Notes: generated from the sequence alone by a model not told the origin. Shown: positions 36,101-48,775, counted from the first letter of the stretch. The stretch is DNA of 64,000 nt from Wolfiporia cocos (GCA_029448655.1 JACCLO010000004.1:2728001-2792000); one strand, 5' to 3'. Numbers and translations: made by a program.

Positions 36101-36463
36101 GATATTGCACTGGGAGGGTATGGCGGGGACTGTTGGCAGGGCGGGAGACGGTAATGGTCGGACGGATCGAGCATGAGCGCAGCAGCAGTGGCGGTCAGGT
36201 GTCTTCTCTTTTGCAATTCGCAATGGGCGGTGGCACGTGTATTCGTGGCGGTCCCAGGACCCCGGGAACGGCTGGCTCGACGGGAGGGTTTGACCTGCCT
36301 TCTTGGGCATCTCGACCCACTGGGCGTAACTTTGTTTGGAGCAATAGACGGGTCCATCTCTCTCCTCTTCTAATCCACCAGGCGTGCCACTCTCCTTCTC
36401 TCCTTCTCCATCCTTCTCTTTCTGCTATACTTAACCTCCCTGCCCCTTCGTCGTGTCCTCACA
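30194..36463. other. Gene-poor 6.3 kb region
   Basis: I find no gene I can support here. Many short open frames exist on both strands (such as 30375-30848, 32099-32420, 33467-33746, 35737-36357), but none shows a domain, a coherent splice pattern or a signal peptide. GC content stays moderate, and no terminal repeats or tandem arrays are obvious. A 14 bp perfect palindrome, TTAACGCGCGTTAA, lies at 31947-31960. The last 700 bp are the likely promoter of the gene at 36464, ending in a pyrimidine-rich leader (36,360-36,460). The stretch may contain unrecognised non-coding RNA or decayed sequence. Confidence 0.45.
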
Positions 36464-38746
36464 ATGGCCGTCGTACTCAATCCCTCTTACCCGCAGCCGC
36501 GTCAGAGCATCCTACTCAACCGCTCTCCGTCGGTCTCCCCGTACCAGTCCCCCGTGTCTCTGCCCCCATTACGCCCCTCCTCGAACGCGTCGCTGTCGTC
36601 CTCCTCGTCGGCATCCCCGCGTATTGACTCCGATTACTACTCATCCGGCATCCCCGCGTCGCCTAACTACCACTCTCGCTCGCTGCGCACGGGCGACCCC
36701 CTCAAGCCCCAGGCAGGGTCCACCCCCAATTCACGGCGCATCCGCTTTGCGCCCCTGCCCGAGGTCCACCGTGATGGATTCGGCTTCGACGGCGAGGACG
36801 CACCTCTGCCGTCCGCCATGCTTGATGACGCCATTGACCCCAGGGTCAACCAAAATCATAACGCGTCCGCGGCCGGGAAGCCTACCAGCCTGAAGGACCA
36901 AGATGCCAAGCCGAAGGTAGCGACGCCCGGCTCGCTGCTCTTCAGCAACGACGCCGCATTACGCGCGCAGGCAACTGAGTCCACACCCACACTCGCGAGC
37001 ACTGCCACGATCACGGGAAACAACGCCGGCACATCCACGCCTCCCTCGCTTGAGGGCAGCGACTGGACCACGTCCCCGCGCCCGTCTAGCCTGAACCTAC
37101 CTGCGGAGGACGCGCCGAGCAGAACCAACAGCCCCCGCGGAAGCAAGTGGTCTACTAGGAAGTTTCTTAAGCCGCTCCTCGGTCCCCTCGCCGGTCGTTC
37201 CACTGATGACCTGCGCCCGTCGGCTTCGACCACGAGTCTGAACAGCACGTTGGCTATGCCGTCGAGTCCAGGGGTCGAAGGCTGCTCGATCGGGTTGGGC
37301 TCTGGCAAGGGCAGTGACAAGGAGAAGCCGAAGAAGAAGAAGCGTGAGAAGGGTCCAGAGCCCGAGTGGGTTCGCGAATTCGGCATGCCGCTGTATAGGT
37401 GGTCGAGCGAGGGCGATCCGCTCGGTGTGCCCTTGAACAAAGACGGACGCCCCATGACGATGACAGAGATCCGAGAGGCACCTGCCGAGTATTGGAAGGA
37501 GCGCGAGCTCGAGAGACAGCGGTTGAGAAGCGGCAGCGGGACAAGGTTGCTGAACGGAAGAGTTTACGGCGCCAAAAGGATGAATAACCACAACCGAAAC
37601 CCGTTCGCAAATGTTCGGTGCGTTGAGTATTCCTCTTGATTTCTGGCGTTTTACTGGCTTACCGTTTTAATTTCGTTGACTACTCACCTTTATATCCTAT
37701 TACATTCGCCTTCCTTTCTGTTCATCTCTTCCACTTCATCCTTCCCACCCAAAGCCCTGTCTAACACCCCCCTCCCCCATAGTTCTCAAGACCCGGAGTT
37801 CGTCGAGTGGGGTTTCGGTGGCATGGGTAGCGTGCAGACAGGTGGCGTAGGTGCGGGTATATGGGCGAAGGTTCAAGCTGGTAGTGGTGTGAGTATTGGT
37901 GCGCACGACGGCGAGTACGCACAGCCTAGAGGGCGGTCGAGCGCAAACAAACCGCACGACGAAGATGATGATGGCAGCGGCTTGGCATGGGTGAAGCGGC
38001 GCAAGGAGCGGCGGGAGAGGGAGCAGAAAGAGAAGGCTGCGAAAGAGCGTGAGGAGGAGAACGCAAACAAAACCGAAGCGCCCCGCGAGGACCACGCTGC
38101 TGAGGTGCAGACGGAGTCATCCGCGATGGGAGAATCAGCTCCAAAAACACATATCCAGCACATCGAGTCGAATGGTGCTTCAGACGCGCATACAACCACA
38201 GAAGACGCAGCTATACATTCACCTTCGTCTCTTCCTGCCTCTCCTTCTCCCGACGAAGCGCACGTGGTCACGAAGGTGTCCGTTGCGCCGCCACAAGTCC
38301 GCCATCAATATAGTCACTCGCACTCCTCGCAGGGCACGATTGAGCGAATGCCGAGTATGGTGCAAGTCAAGAAGGAGCTCGAACGGACGGACAGCGCAGG
38401 GACGGCGCGCGGCGTGCCTGTGGTATCCGGTCGCGATCACGTGCTGTTGGAGCACGGGCCCGGTGAAGCGGAAGGCAGAGCGCGCAACGCTAGCGTCAGC
38501 TCTGAGGCGAGCGCGCTCAGCACGTCTAGCTCGAGCGAGGGCGCAGATGATGCCGATGAGGAAGGCGAACTCGACGGCTCAGGGGACGATGAGGATGAAG
38601 ATTTCCAGGTACGCTTTTTCTTCTCGGGCGCTTCTCGCCACTACAATATTGCGTATTGCATATATGCTGACACACCTTTTGTGTAGGAACATGACGGCCG
38701 ACAGCTGAAAGGCGCCGGTATTGAGGTCGTTAGCAGGCACAAGTAA
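36464..38746 (+). CDS. Large disordered hypothetical protein
   Basis: Exons 36464-37617, 37783-38608 and 38687-38746 encode 679 residues. The protein is mostly disordered, with Ser/Pro-rich N-terminal repeats (SPYQSPVSLPPLRPSS) and the short motif RRIRFAPLPEVHRDGFGFDG. Then come a basic patch (KEKPKKKKREKGPEPEWVRE), a charged coiled-coil-like stretch (KRRKERREREQKEKAAKERE) and a long acidic tail (DDADEEGELDGSGDDEDEDF). Intron 1 is 165 bp with a strong pyrimidine tract, much longer than usual in this window. It looks like a conserved basidiomycete regulatory or scaffold protein. I do not recognise the family. The leader just before the ATG is pyrimidine-rich. Confidence 0.75.
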
Positions 38747-39915
38747 AACGCTCCTGTCCCCGGTGGCTCTAGTTAAATCCAAAAGTGCGCTTCGACGCGG
38801 AAGGCTTGAGGGTGGTTCGATGCGTGCAGTGGTGTCATCCCCGTGCATGAGCATTTGTTTCACTAGTCCCCATCAGAGTGGCGCCGTGGGCAGAAAAGAG
38901 AAGACTGTCTCACAATGCACTCGTCCTTATATGCTCGCACCTCCATTAAAGCACGCCCCCCAGGCCGATGCACCACCCACCGTCAACCAGCCTTGGCCAC
39001 ATTCCTAAAGCCGCCGTATCGCCGCACACCCCTTGTTCTTTGGGACAATCTCCGCTTAGGAGTCCCAGCTGTATCATTGCTGTACATTAGCTGTACTCGC
39101 TTCGACCACCATGCGCGGGCGAAGCGTGCCATCTGGGCGCCGACATGACATCATGGCCTCCATTATGTTCGTCGCTCAAGTTGCCCAGAGGCTCAAGTTC
39201 AAGCCGATCCGTTTGTTTTGGCCGTCGTAACATCTTCACCTACGCAACTGTTTATAATCCCCGCACCATATTCAAACCCCAACTCATCCTTCGCAATCCC
39301 CCTCCAATAATGCCACACTCAGCATCTCGCCATTCTTAAGCTTCGTAGTCCCTTCTCCTCTGCCTCATCCCGCTGAGAGACAAGTGATATTGCCCTCGTG
39401 CGCAGGTCCTTGCGCATTGCGTGCTGTGGACACAACTTCGACCCTCATAACACTCGTTGCCCGCATATATTTTGCTCTTTCTGTTCCATAACGATTTGAC
39501 GACCTCATGCACGATTTTGTTCTTCAGCTGTTCCATCACCACTCGGCAGCAATCCTATTTATATCAGCATCCCTGCAGTCCACTCTCTTTCCCAAGTTCA
39601 TGTGTCGAATAATTTGTATGTTCGGATAATGTGCCCTGGCACCCTGCATCTTGGCTCGTTGTATCTGGTCTCGTGCTCCCGCAGGTATCGTGGACGGTAC
39701 TATGCGGTTTTTGGTACTTCCTTTGTTCGTACATAGCTGGTCTAAATGGTTTAGATCGTGGGCAATTACATTGTATTTGAATAATTTGCCGTGCGACTGT
39801 TTCCCAACACGGTGCAGCCTTCAATGCGACTTGTGGAGGGCAGTCTTCGTGAGCAAACTGCGGCTGTCTCCACATAAACTGTCCGACTTGGACAGATATC
39901 ATTAATCACCGCTCG
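38747..39915. other. Intergenic region between convergent genes
   Basis: This 1.17 kb lies between the 3' ends of the 36464 gene and the permease. It includes both 3' UTRs. No coding region, repeat or RNA gene is evident. Open frames at 39564-39905 have no family features. Confidence 0.45.
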
Positions 39916-42195
39916 CTATATCCCGGCCTTTACCTTCGTCAAAACTCTCCTCTCGACACCATCCTCTCTGATCCATTCGCGCACCAGGCTATACCCTCCC
40001 CGTCGGGGCATCCATACCCAGAAAACGTACCAATACGCGACTCCAACCAGCGATATCGACGCCGCAGCAACGACGTGCAGCTGTTCATCTTGTCAATGCA
40101 AATTCTCATCAATGTGTGCATCCGACGCACCCAGTATGGCAGATTCTCGTACACGCGGAAACCCGGCGCCGGCGGAACCAGGGGCGCGAACACGAGGAAG
40201 ATGTTCGACGCGAAGAAGAGCGCCACGACCCACGTCCACGCGCGGAAGGGCGGGTCCCACTCCGGATCCAACTCTGTCTCGGCGTTCTGCCATGCGAGGC
40301 GTGCGCGCAGCGTGGGCGATAGGTGGAAGTAGAGCAGCCCGCCGGACACGAACGCGTTGATGAGGGAGAGGGGGTATGTCGACACTGTGGTATAAGGCAA
40401 GTAGGCCATGTCAGCAGGAGCAAGAGCAGGGGGAATAGTGAGCCAGACGGACTGTTCAGCATGAAGAGGTAGGCGTCGCCGGGCGGAACGGCGAGCACGA
40501 GCGCGGAGCTCACGAGCCATTGCTCGAAGAGCCCCGGGAAGGGAGCGCCAAATGGCCAGTTGCTTGCGAAGAAGGCGGAGAATGGGATGATCCCTTCTCG
40601 CCCGAGCTCTTGTATGACTGATGCGCAGATATTACAGTCAATCAACTCACACGAGGAATACCTATGTAAGCACTCACCGCGGCCTTGGGTGAACAGCACC
40701 GTCATCACATTGGCGAGCGTGGACGTCGCCACGATCGCACTGACGAGGCGCTCAGCACCCACGCCCCAGAGCTTCCCGAAGAACGTCGCCGCGACGATGC
40801 GTCCGCTGTTCAGGATCTCATCCTTCGGCACGACTGCAAAGTAGGCGATATTCGCGAGGACGTATGCCGTCGTGACCCAAAACATGGCAAGTGGCGCGGC
40901 GCGAGAGATTGTCCGGACTGGGTCGCGCACCTCGGAGAGTGCGTAGTTCGCGTTGGAGTACCCGACGAACGACCTGTTCATTTGCTCTCAATGGAATGTG
41001 TCGCTTAGAGAGGCGCACTGACTCTCACCATACGACGGTGAACAACCCTGTTACAAACGCACTCATGCCGCCTCGGCCACTCCCTTCCCACATATGTTTC
41101 CATTCGAAGTTGTTTGGCGGCTGATAATACTGCATCAGCGATACTTCTCGTGTCCGAGGCTGTTGTTGTCTTTACTCACATCCTGAATTTTGAACCCTGG
41201 TATGCTTGCCAATGCAGCAAGTCCACTCAGTGCAATGCCTGAGATGGCAAAAATCTTGAGAATGCCAAGAGCGTTCTGGACTCGTACGCCCCAGTCTGTC
41301 CGAGTGCCGTGAAGAACGAGTGCGAAGGTGGTACAGAGCACTGCTGCAAGACGGACTGCGAATGGCGACCAATCGTACGTAGGGCTGATTGCATGAAGGA
41401 AATCTATATCGTTCACTGAGCACGAATACAACGTCAATTTCTGTAGACACGCACATTCTCCAAAGACACTACAGTTAGCTGCTGCCCAGCCCTGGATATA
41501 TTGTGGCAGTTAGTGTCCGTTACACCCATCGACCACTTACTCACAATTCCTAAAGCATACGCTGCATAAGCGCAGGTCATGAGGAACTTTGGTTGACGGT
41601 ATATATATTCTAGATAATTCTTCTCTCCACCATTTTTCGGTAGTCCCTGAATAGATGACATGGTGGCCTCAGTAGCATTCACACATCAGTGGAAAAAATG
41701 CGTACGGTTCCAAGTTCTATGTACACAGCTGTTCCGCATGCGGCGACTATCGCGCCGAGCAGCCACATCACAAATGAAAGCCCGACACTCCCTGATGAGC
41801 GGAGGATAACGCTTGGTGTGGCAAATATGCTGAACACAACATGACACAGTTAAGATCATCGTACGTGGGCATTATGTATATAATGAATCAGAGTCAATCA
41901 CCTCGTGCCTATCACCCGATTGAATATAAGGAAGGCCGTGCTCGCGAGACCTTCCAAATCGTTCAGAGATCTAGATAAATTTTGGGCAATAGCGGCATAC
42001 CTAAGTGGCGCTTTTGTGTTGGGGCGTCGTTACTGACTACGTATGAGGTATCTGAGTGATTGTGCGAACAGTCACCTAAGCGTACGCACAGCTGCGATCC
42101 TCGACAGAGAGATCTTCTACGGCATGTCTGCTGTGGTGCCGTTCTGATACACCGGCAAGGAGCGGCTCATCCTCATGTACTTGAGAGGTATCCAT
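39916..42195 (-). CDS. LAT-type amino-acid permease (Mup1-like, APC superfamily)
   Basis: This plasma-membrane amino-acid transporter resembles the high-affinity methionine permease family. Eleven exons (42086-42195, 41902-41970, 41706-41829, 41545-41646, 41455-41491, 41180-41403, 41029-41120, 40678-40973, 40453-40617, 40131-40384, 39916-40080) encode 545 residues with about 12 membrane spans. Markers are SLNDLEGLASTAFLIFNRVI, FATPSVILRSSGSVGLSFVM, GLPKNGGEKNYLEYIYRQPK, YSNANYALSEVRDPVRTIS and the QELGREGIIPFS loop. The N-terminal tail starts MDTSQVHEDEPLLAGVSE. The first intron (41971-42085) is the weakest point. An alternative donor four bases earlier plus a 10-nt microexon is also possible. 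The substrate is not fixed by sequence. Confidence 0.88.
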
Positions 42196-42632
42196 GCTAT
42201 GAGTTACAGATCAAGCTACGCAGCGACAAGGCCGAATACTGTATTACGCGCTGATATGTGACAGCGAGAATTTACTGAATGCACCGCTTAGAAACGGTTG
42301 GTGGCTGTGTGCAATGACGTTTCTGACGATCCCTGCGCTTATGATGGCACAGGAAAGACCACCTAGAGCTAGCGAGAAGAGCCAAACACATTCATATTCA
42401 CGGTCCATCTCATACGATGCACTCAGATCACGTCGAGTTAGTGTGAAATCTCGCGATCTCGGATGACAAACGCGCGGCGGCAATATAAGGCAGGCGCTGT
42501 GGAACATGCCGCGGGAAAATCTCGGCATCTCCCGATCATCTGAGCTCAAGCGCCTACGCGGCGCGGCACGCTGACGAACGCTGGCGGCACCTTGTACCGC
42601 CGCATTGGAGTGTATTCAAGGCTGGTCGCATT
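42196..42632. promoter_or_regulatory. Divergent upstream region, permease / 42633 gene
   Basis: This 437 bp separates divergent start codons and should hold both promoters. I see no clear TATA box. An open frame at 42244-42549 on the minus strand shows no family features. Confidence 0.4.
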
Positions 42633-44153
42633 TTGAATCCAGCATTCACCTCCATAGCATCTCGAGGCTTGTATTCCGCTAGCACGTCCTCGACGATGCA
42701 GCTCGCATCGACCGGGGCGCGTGCCCTCAAACCCACAGGAGGGGGTGCATTCCTCCATAGCACCCCCGCACGCTCTATCCACATCCCGTCTTTCGCCCCA
42801 CGTTCCAACGCCGGGCAAGCAACCTCCACTGCGCAGACACTCTTCAGGCAGACCCGTACATTCCTCTCGCGGTTTGTCGCTCACCTCACCACACCCGGCA
42901 CGCTCCGCCAGCCCGTACATGCTCCCGCTCGCCCTATCTTCACCGGGCGGATGCCCTCAATTCAACAGGGCCTCTCCCTGTCCGCACGTCTCGCTCTCTC
43001 TCGTCCGCTGAAGGCGCCACACCTCCCGCGCCCCCCTACCATCCCGCCGAGTACGACGCAGGTCGGGCTCGGCCTCGCGCGCAACTTCTCTACCGCACGC
43101 CCCGTCTTCCAGAGCCTCGCGGAGAACGTGCCCGTCGCAGGCCGTGCTTTCTTCGAGGCGGACTGGGATGTGAAAGTCAACAAAGAGCGCGAGCAGCTCC
43201 GGCTGCAGAAGGCGGCCAAGTGCAAGGCGCAGAAGGCGAAGAGCCACATGAAGCCGCTGAGGGACGCAACGAAGAAGATCTCTGTCGTCGAGGAGAAGGA
43301 GGAGGAGCTCGACCACTACTTCCCTGAGGTCCCCGCCCCTGCGGTGACCACCCACCTCCTCATCCCGCTTGCGCCGACCGAGGCTGTTGAGCGTCTCCCG
43401 CTCTCTGCTCAGCCCGCGATGTCGTCTGCCCACCCGCTCCTCCCGTTGCCATTCATTGCTGCAATGCATAGTGTGCATAATACACACTCACTGCGCGTCT
43501 CCTCGCTATTCGCACGGCTAGATGCGGCTCATGTGTTTGAGATGCCTGGTATACGATATGAAGCACACGGGGATCCCACCGGGCTATGCACGCTGCTCGA
43601 GATCATCTTCGAGGGCTGGGACGAGGCAAGGGTCCGCAGCGTAATTGGAGAAGCCGGGCGTGGGTGGTGCGTGATTGACGAGGTTCGGAAGGACCAGGAG
43701 CAAGAAGAAGAGAAGCACGTTGAAGAGATGTTGGAAGCAATGAGCGAGGCCAGCTCTGAGGAGACGCCGTGGCACCAAAGTATGAACGTCGACCCTGCTC
43801 GCTCGCTCGTCCTCCCGACACTTGACTTCTCGGCCTCGTTCCTGGCTCCCCCATCTGACCATCCGTACAGCTCGGTACTCGACTCGGGGATGTCGACGCC
43901 GTTGTCCGACCTCGAGTTCCACAACGCCTGGATGTCAGTGGAACGTGCCGATGCTCGCTCAGACGCGGTCAGCGACGCTAGGTTCTCCAGCCACTCTGCC
44001 GAGTCGAGCTGGGTCGGCGGCCAAGGCTTCGAACAAAATGTTCGACCGCTTGATTTTGTGTCAGCTTCGGACAGCTGGCTTGGGTTTGGATTTAGCTCCG
44101 AGTTCTCTGGCAGAATGCAAGAGGCTGAGGGGCCGAGGGAGCAGGTGTTCTGA
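42633..44153 (+). CDS. Hypothetical protein, probably mitochondrial
   Basis: This single-exon frame of 506 residues has no recognised domain. The first 70 residues contain Arg, Ser and Ala with no acidic residue, as in a mitochondrial presequence. A second motif, LARNFSTARPVFQSLAENVP, resembles presequence cleavage regions. The middle has a basic helix (KEREQLRLQKAAKCKAQKAK), followed by a conserved-looking core (YEAHGDPTGLCTLLEIIFEG, GRGWCVIDEV) and a Ser-rich tail. Lack of introns is unusual beside its neighbours but not rare. It is probably lineage-specific to basidiomycetes; the role is unknown. Confidence 0.7.
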   Translation: MNPAFTSIASRGLYSASTSSTMQLASTGARALKPTGGGAFLHSTPARSIHIPSFAPRSNAGQATSTAQTLFRQTRTFLSRFVAHLTTPGTLRQPVHAPARPIFTGRMPSIQQGLSLSARLALSRPLKAPHLPRPPTIPPSTTQVGLGLARNFSTARPVFQSLAENVPVAGRAFFEADWDVKVNKEREQLRLQKAAKCKAQKAKSHMKPLRDATKKISVVEEKEEELDHYFPEVPAPAVTTHLLIPLAPTEAVERLPLSAQPAMSSAHPLLPLPFIAAMHSVHNTHSLRVSSLFARLDAAHVFEMPGIRYEAHGDPTGLCTLLEIIFEGWDEARVRSVIGEAGRGWCVIDEVRKDQEQEEEKHVEEMLEAMSEASSEETPWHQSMNVDPARSLVLPTLDFSASFLAPPSDHPYSSVLDSGMSTPLSDLEFHNAWMSVERADARSDAVSDARFSSHSAESSWVGGQGFEQNVRPLDFVSASDSWLGFGFSSEFSGRMQEAEGPREQVF

Positions 44154-44522
44154 GGACTCGTTCAGTGTTTTGATTCCGTGTATCCTATGTACAATTGTGT
44201 AACATGATATCTTGCAATGTTGGTACCCATAATTAATCGGCTTCTGGCCCAGAAACGCCTCGAGTTCACGATCGAGAGGATCGACGCGTCGAAGCGCGCG
44301 TCGGGAGGGAGCAGTCGGGAGGATGATGCGAGGATGGCCAAACGCGACCACGTGCAGAGCCGCTTTGCATATTTCTCTGCTGCTCACCGCGATGGTCTTC
44401 TCCGTGCTGACTACCTCTCTTTGGCTGTGCTCGCCAACGCGCTGCAAGCCGCGTCTGCTCGCAAGCTGACAAGTCGGCTTACAAAGGACAGTGCTCAGCG
44501 CAAGAGCACGACATAACGTCAT
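44154..44522. other. Intergenic region before glutathione reductase
   Basis: This 369 bp holds the 3' UTR of the upstream gene and the GLR1 promoter. Open frames on both strands (44061-44522 minus, 44217-44516 plus) overlap each other and are judged to be chance in CG-rich sequence. Confidence 0.45.
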
Positions 44523-46566
44523 ATGACAGCCTCCTCCCTCGTCCTGACGGGCGCGTCACGTCTTTCTGCTTCATATAAGCTGCCCCTCGCGATTCGCTCT
44601 TCCTCATCGATACCACGACCCACCATATCTCGCACCATCGCGTTCGCGCGCACGACCAGAGCGTACCGCACGTCTAGGACTCCCCCAGTTTCCGCCGTGA
44701 ACGCGTCTCACCGGCTTGCGCAGGTGAGCTGCGACCTCAGGCCTGATTGCGAGATGCTCTTATATTTATGGATGCGCAGATCACTAGAAGCCTTTCTTCG
44801 TCAGCTACAACCAGCATGCCTCCTGTCACGAAGCCCGGCCATGAGAAGTACGATGTCGTTTTCATCGGCGGGGGCTCCGGCGGTGTCGCAGGATCCGTGA
44901 GTATATGCACCTTCAGACACACTCGAGTGCTAACCTGGCTTCGGAAAGCGTCGCGCGGCATCCTATGGTGCCAGGGTCGCACTGATTGAGGCGACGGAGA
45001 AGCTCGGTGGTACATGTGTTAATGTCGGTGCGTCAGCTTCACGCGATGCGCTCAATTCTGGTGCTGACGATGCCCTGTGACAGGTTGTGTACCCAAGAAG
45101 GTCCGTAATGCGCAGATCCGCGCGGTAATGGTGCTGACGGCGCGCGCAGATCATGTGGCATGCCGCAGACATCGCAGAGAAAATCCGACACGGAGCCGGA
45201 TACCACTTTGAGGGACCTGGCATTGGCAACCCGCAATTCAACTGGGCGGCGTTCAAGCCCCAGCGCGACGCATACATCCGCCGCCTGAATGGCATCTACG
45301 ACAACAACGTCGCCAGGGAGGGCGTGGAGCTGCACCACGGCAATGCACGCCTTATCTCTCGCGACACCGTGCAGGTCATCCGCCCGGACGGCTCAAAATA
45401 CGAGCTGAAGACCGACAAGGTCGTCATCGCCACCGGAGGGCGGCCGACGATCCCCTCGGATGAGGACATCCCCGGCGCGAGCCTGGGCATCAACTCGGAC
45501 GGATTCTTCGACCTCGAGGAGCAGCCGAAGCGCGTCGCGGTCGTCGGCGCGGGGTACATCGCGGTCGAGCTCGCGGGCGTGTTCCACACCCTCGGGAGCG
45601 AGGTGCACATGCTCATCCGCGGGGAGACCGTCCTGCGCACGTTCGACCCCGCGCTCGGCGAGGTGCTCACGAACTGGATGGAGCACACGGGCATCAACTT
45701 CCACAAGGGACGCAAGGTCGTCAAGGCCGAGGGCGCGCGCGGCCAGGGAATCACCGTGCACACGGACAAGGGCGAGAAGATCGAGGTGGACGTGCTCCTG
45801 TGGGCGATTGGGCGTCATGCGAACACGGAGGGCCTTGGCTTGCAGGAGCTCGGCGTGGAGCTCGACAAGAAGGGCGATGTTGTGGTCAATGAATGGCAGG
45901 AGAGCGGCGTGCCCGGCATATATGCGCTCGGTGATGTGTGCGGGAAGGCGCTGCTGACTCCCGTCGCGATCGCCGCGGGTAGGAGACTCAGCAACAGGCT
46001 CTATGGCGGTGAACAATACAAGGAGGACAAGCTGAGCTATGAAAACATTCCTACTGTGGTCTTCTCGTGGGTGTTGTCACCCTTTGCAAGGTGTTGCATT
46101 CTGACGTCGTGCCAGACATCCGCCTATCGGCACCGTCGGTTTGACAGAAACAGAGGCGCGCAAGAAGTATGGCGACGAAAACATCAAGATTTGTATGTTT
46201 ATTTCTAACCGTCTCTTCTCGCCAAACTATTCTGATTACATTGTACATAGACAAGTCCTCATTCCGCGCGCTCTACTACTCGATGATCCCTGAGGAACAC
46301 AAGGAGCCGTCCATGTACAAGCTCATCTGCGCCGGTCCTGAGGAACGCGTTGTCGGCGTGCACATCATTGGCCTTGGAAGCGACGAGGTCATGCAAGGAT
46401 TCGCAGTCGCAGTCAAGATGGGTGCAACAAAGAAGGATCTGGATGACACGGTGGCCATCCACCCAACGTCAGGAGAAGGTGAGCCCGCTTGCTTTCTGAA
46501 CTGCTATCATGTTCGATGAACGGCGCGCTGACCATCGAATTCGCAGAGCTGGTCACGTTGCGGTAA
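44523..46566 (+). CDS. GLR1: Glutathione reductase
   Basis: This FAD enzyme reduces glutathione disulfide with NADPH. Exons 44523-44723, 44780-44896, 44949-45027, 45084-45100, 45150-46066, 46116-46192, 46251-46478 and 46547-46566 encode 551 residues. It has the FAD-binding [20 protein letters not shown], the redox Cys pair in [13 protein letters not shown], the NADPH-binding [34 protein letters not shown] and the catalytic HPTSGEELVTLR. The first 80 residues are Ser/Arg/Ala-rich without acidic residues and form a mitochondrial presequence. A second in-frame Met at 44816 ([13 protein letters not shown]) would give the cytosolic form. Exon 4 is only 17 nt and holds the second redox Cys. Confidence 0.96.
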
Positions 46567-48775
46567 TAATCAGTTGTGAACAGCTTTCACTCCGAATTGT
46601 ATGATTACGTTAGAAATGTGTTATAACAAGCCACAGATGAGACGCCTGTACTATGCATCTCCGCCGACATGGCTGGAGCCTCCAGTCATGATCCCGATGT
46701 CTGAGCCACCAGTTAGGAGGTCAAAAGTTGTGGGCTGATTTCATTGCAGAGTGTCTATGGACGGGTAAGAGCACAGCATGGTCTCTCCAGATTTTGGGAC
46801 GCCTTTTTGTTTCGTAAAAAGGCAGAGGTACGGAGCCGTCAAACAGTATCTGTGAGTACGGAGGTGTCGTGGCTTTCTCCAGATTTGAGGCTGGTACGTA
46901 AACTACATAGCCTATCCACATTTAGCCATACTTACATTGCATGTCCCGCAGTGACAGTGATCCTCCTGCTGCAAATTGTTCTATCCGTTCATTCGCTTAC
47001 AGATCGAGATACTCGGCTCCGTCAAATTCAACCTATGTTCACTACAGGGCTGCTTCACTACGCTCCTTCGCCATTTAACTTTATGTCCTGTCAGCCGAGT
47101 ATCCTTAGGATGTCCCAGATGTCGAGGTCATTGTATTTGCTGCTCGTTGGTCGTTGATTCCGGTGCGTCCTCAGTTGGCCGTGAAGTTATGATATATTTT
47201 TAGTCAACCATTTCTCGGTGCCGGTGGCTGGTAAGAATCGTCTTCGGATCCGTTCATCTGTCGTCCAAACGCTGAGTCTCGCTAGCACTCGTCTTCTACG
47301 AGTACATTGTTACTACATCAAACCGTCTACTTCATGCATAGAATTGCGAAGTGAATACCACTGTTGATAGTGCTTACCAATGCATCACTATGTGGGGGGT
47401 GAGCGCTTCAAATGTCCTGCCAGTAAGGTAGGGGACGCTAGGAACGGGCACCTTTACATAATCCGATCACGTGATATTTCCCACGGTCAAATCCTGAGGA
47501 TTCTCCGTCGCCGTATGGTAATGTATTTCCGGAAGACATAGGGTAGGTGTAGCATGGTTCAAATACAGTTTCTGTACTGCAATAATGCAGTTTAAAGCTA
47601 ATCGAAAGGTGCTATTGCTGTCTGCGTATGTCACTGAAGTTTACATGTAAGCGCCCATCCCGGTCTGGGAACTAGGATGTTTAGACTTGCCTGATTTGTA
47701 CCATCACGTGATATAACCCTAGGCTAGGTGTGGCCAAATCCCAGTGCTTGCGGAATCAAAAATGCGCCAGGAGCCTCAAAATGTGCAGAAAAAGTCAGAA
47801 CTAAAAATTTCACTTTTTTGGAAATTGCTTGGTCAATTCTCAACATCTCAAGATTTCGCTCAATAGGATTGAAAGAGGACGTCCTTTCCCATCATTCCTA
47901 TTGAGAAAATCCACAAAACGTTGCCCGTGGTCAATGTTATTAGGGTGGTTGGTATCGGTAGCGCCTTGATTATGTAAGGGGTGCCCGTTCCTGGCGTCCT
48001 CTACCTTATCTTGCTATGTTCTACCATGAATGTACACTTCTCGCTTCTCATGAACTTACCTCCTACAGGGGTTTTGTCCTCTCTCCGTTGATGATGTCGG
48101 TCCGTCTGACTGCTTGCCATACTTTTGGCATGATTGGGTGCGTCACGATTCAGGGGGCTTTCCAGAAGCGGAGTTGTTGGTAGTAGGTCCCTGCCGGGAC
48201 CGGTACTATCCTTAAGTGCTACGTCGCTCAAGTATTGTACACACCACGTAGCACTCAGTGCTTTGATCGCTCGCTACGCTGCGATGCACTATGCTGCATT
48301 TGAGTTGACAGACAATTGAAGTAGAACAGGTTTTCAACATCTCAGTCTATCACAAGACTGTATAATGCATTTCAAGAGATGTACTAGAGATATATTATAC
48401 TGATTATGACTTGCTCCGACATTAGTGAGCCTACTCGGACGTTTATGTAGCATCATTGCTGACAAACTTGCGATGACTTACATAGTACAGTGTTCTAGTG
48501 GTCCTTGGCACACCTGTGTCTCACTACCCCACTACCGTAGGTTTGTTCTAATAGTGCTCATATTGTATACGCATACTGAATAGCCACAAAAGATGATTCA
48601 CAAGATTTCCTAGACCTATAGGACTGATGAGGCCCGCATGGCCGTTGCATTTACACACCAATCAGCCAAGTCTGACATCAGCAAAACGCGAGACGACTTA
48701 CCAGTGTTGGAGGTAATTTAACTGTGCTGGAGGTACTTGCCAATCGGGGAAGGATCTGATCTCTGTAGATAAGCG

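Noticed and set aside
35737..36357. 206-codon minus-strand frame upstream of 36464
   Set aside because: It lies in the promoter of the next gene, and its Arg/Pro/Ser-rich content follows from base composition.
44061..44522. 153-codon minus-strand frame and overlapping 99-codon plus-strand frame near 44.2-44.5 kb
   Set aside because: They overlap each other and the end of the 42633 gene, with no domain. Both are likely chance frames.
46744..47203. 137-codon plus-strand frame downstream of GLR1
   Set aside because: No homology, no introns and no codon bias; treated as non-coding.
47467..47716. Repeated ATCACGTGAT palindromes near 47467 and 47705
   Set aside because: Flanking sequence does not match well enough to call a repeat, and CACGTG sites are common.
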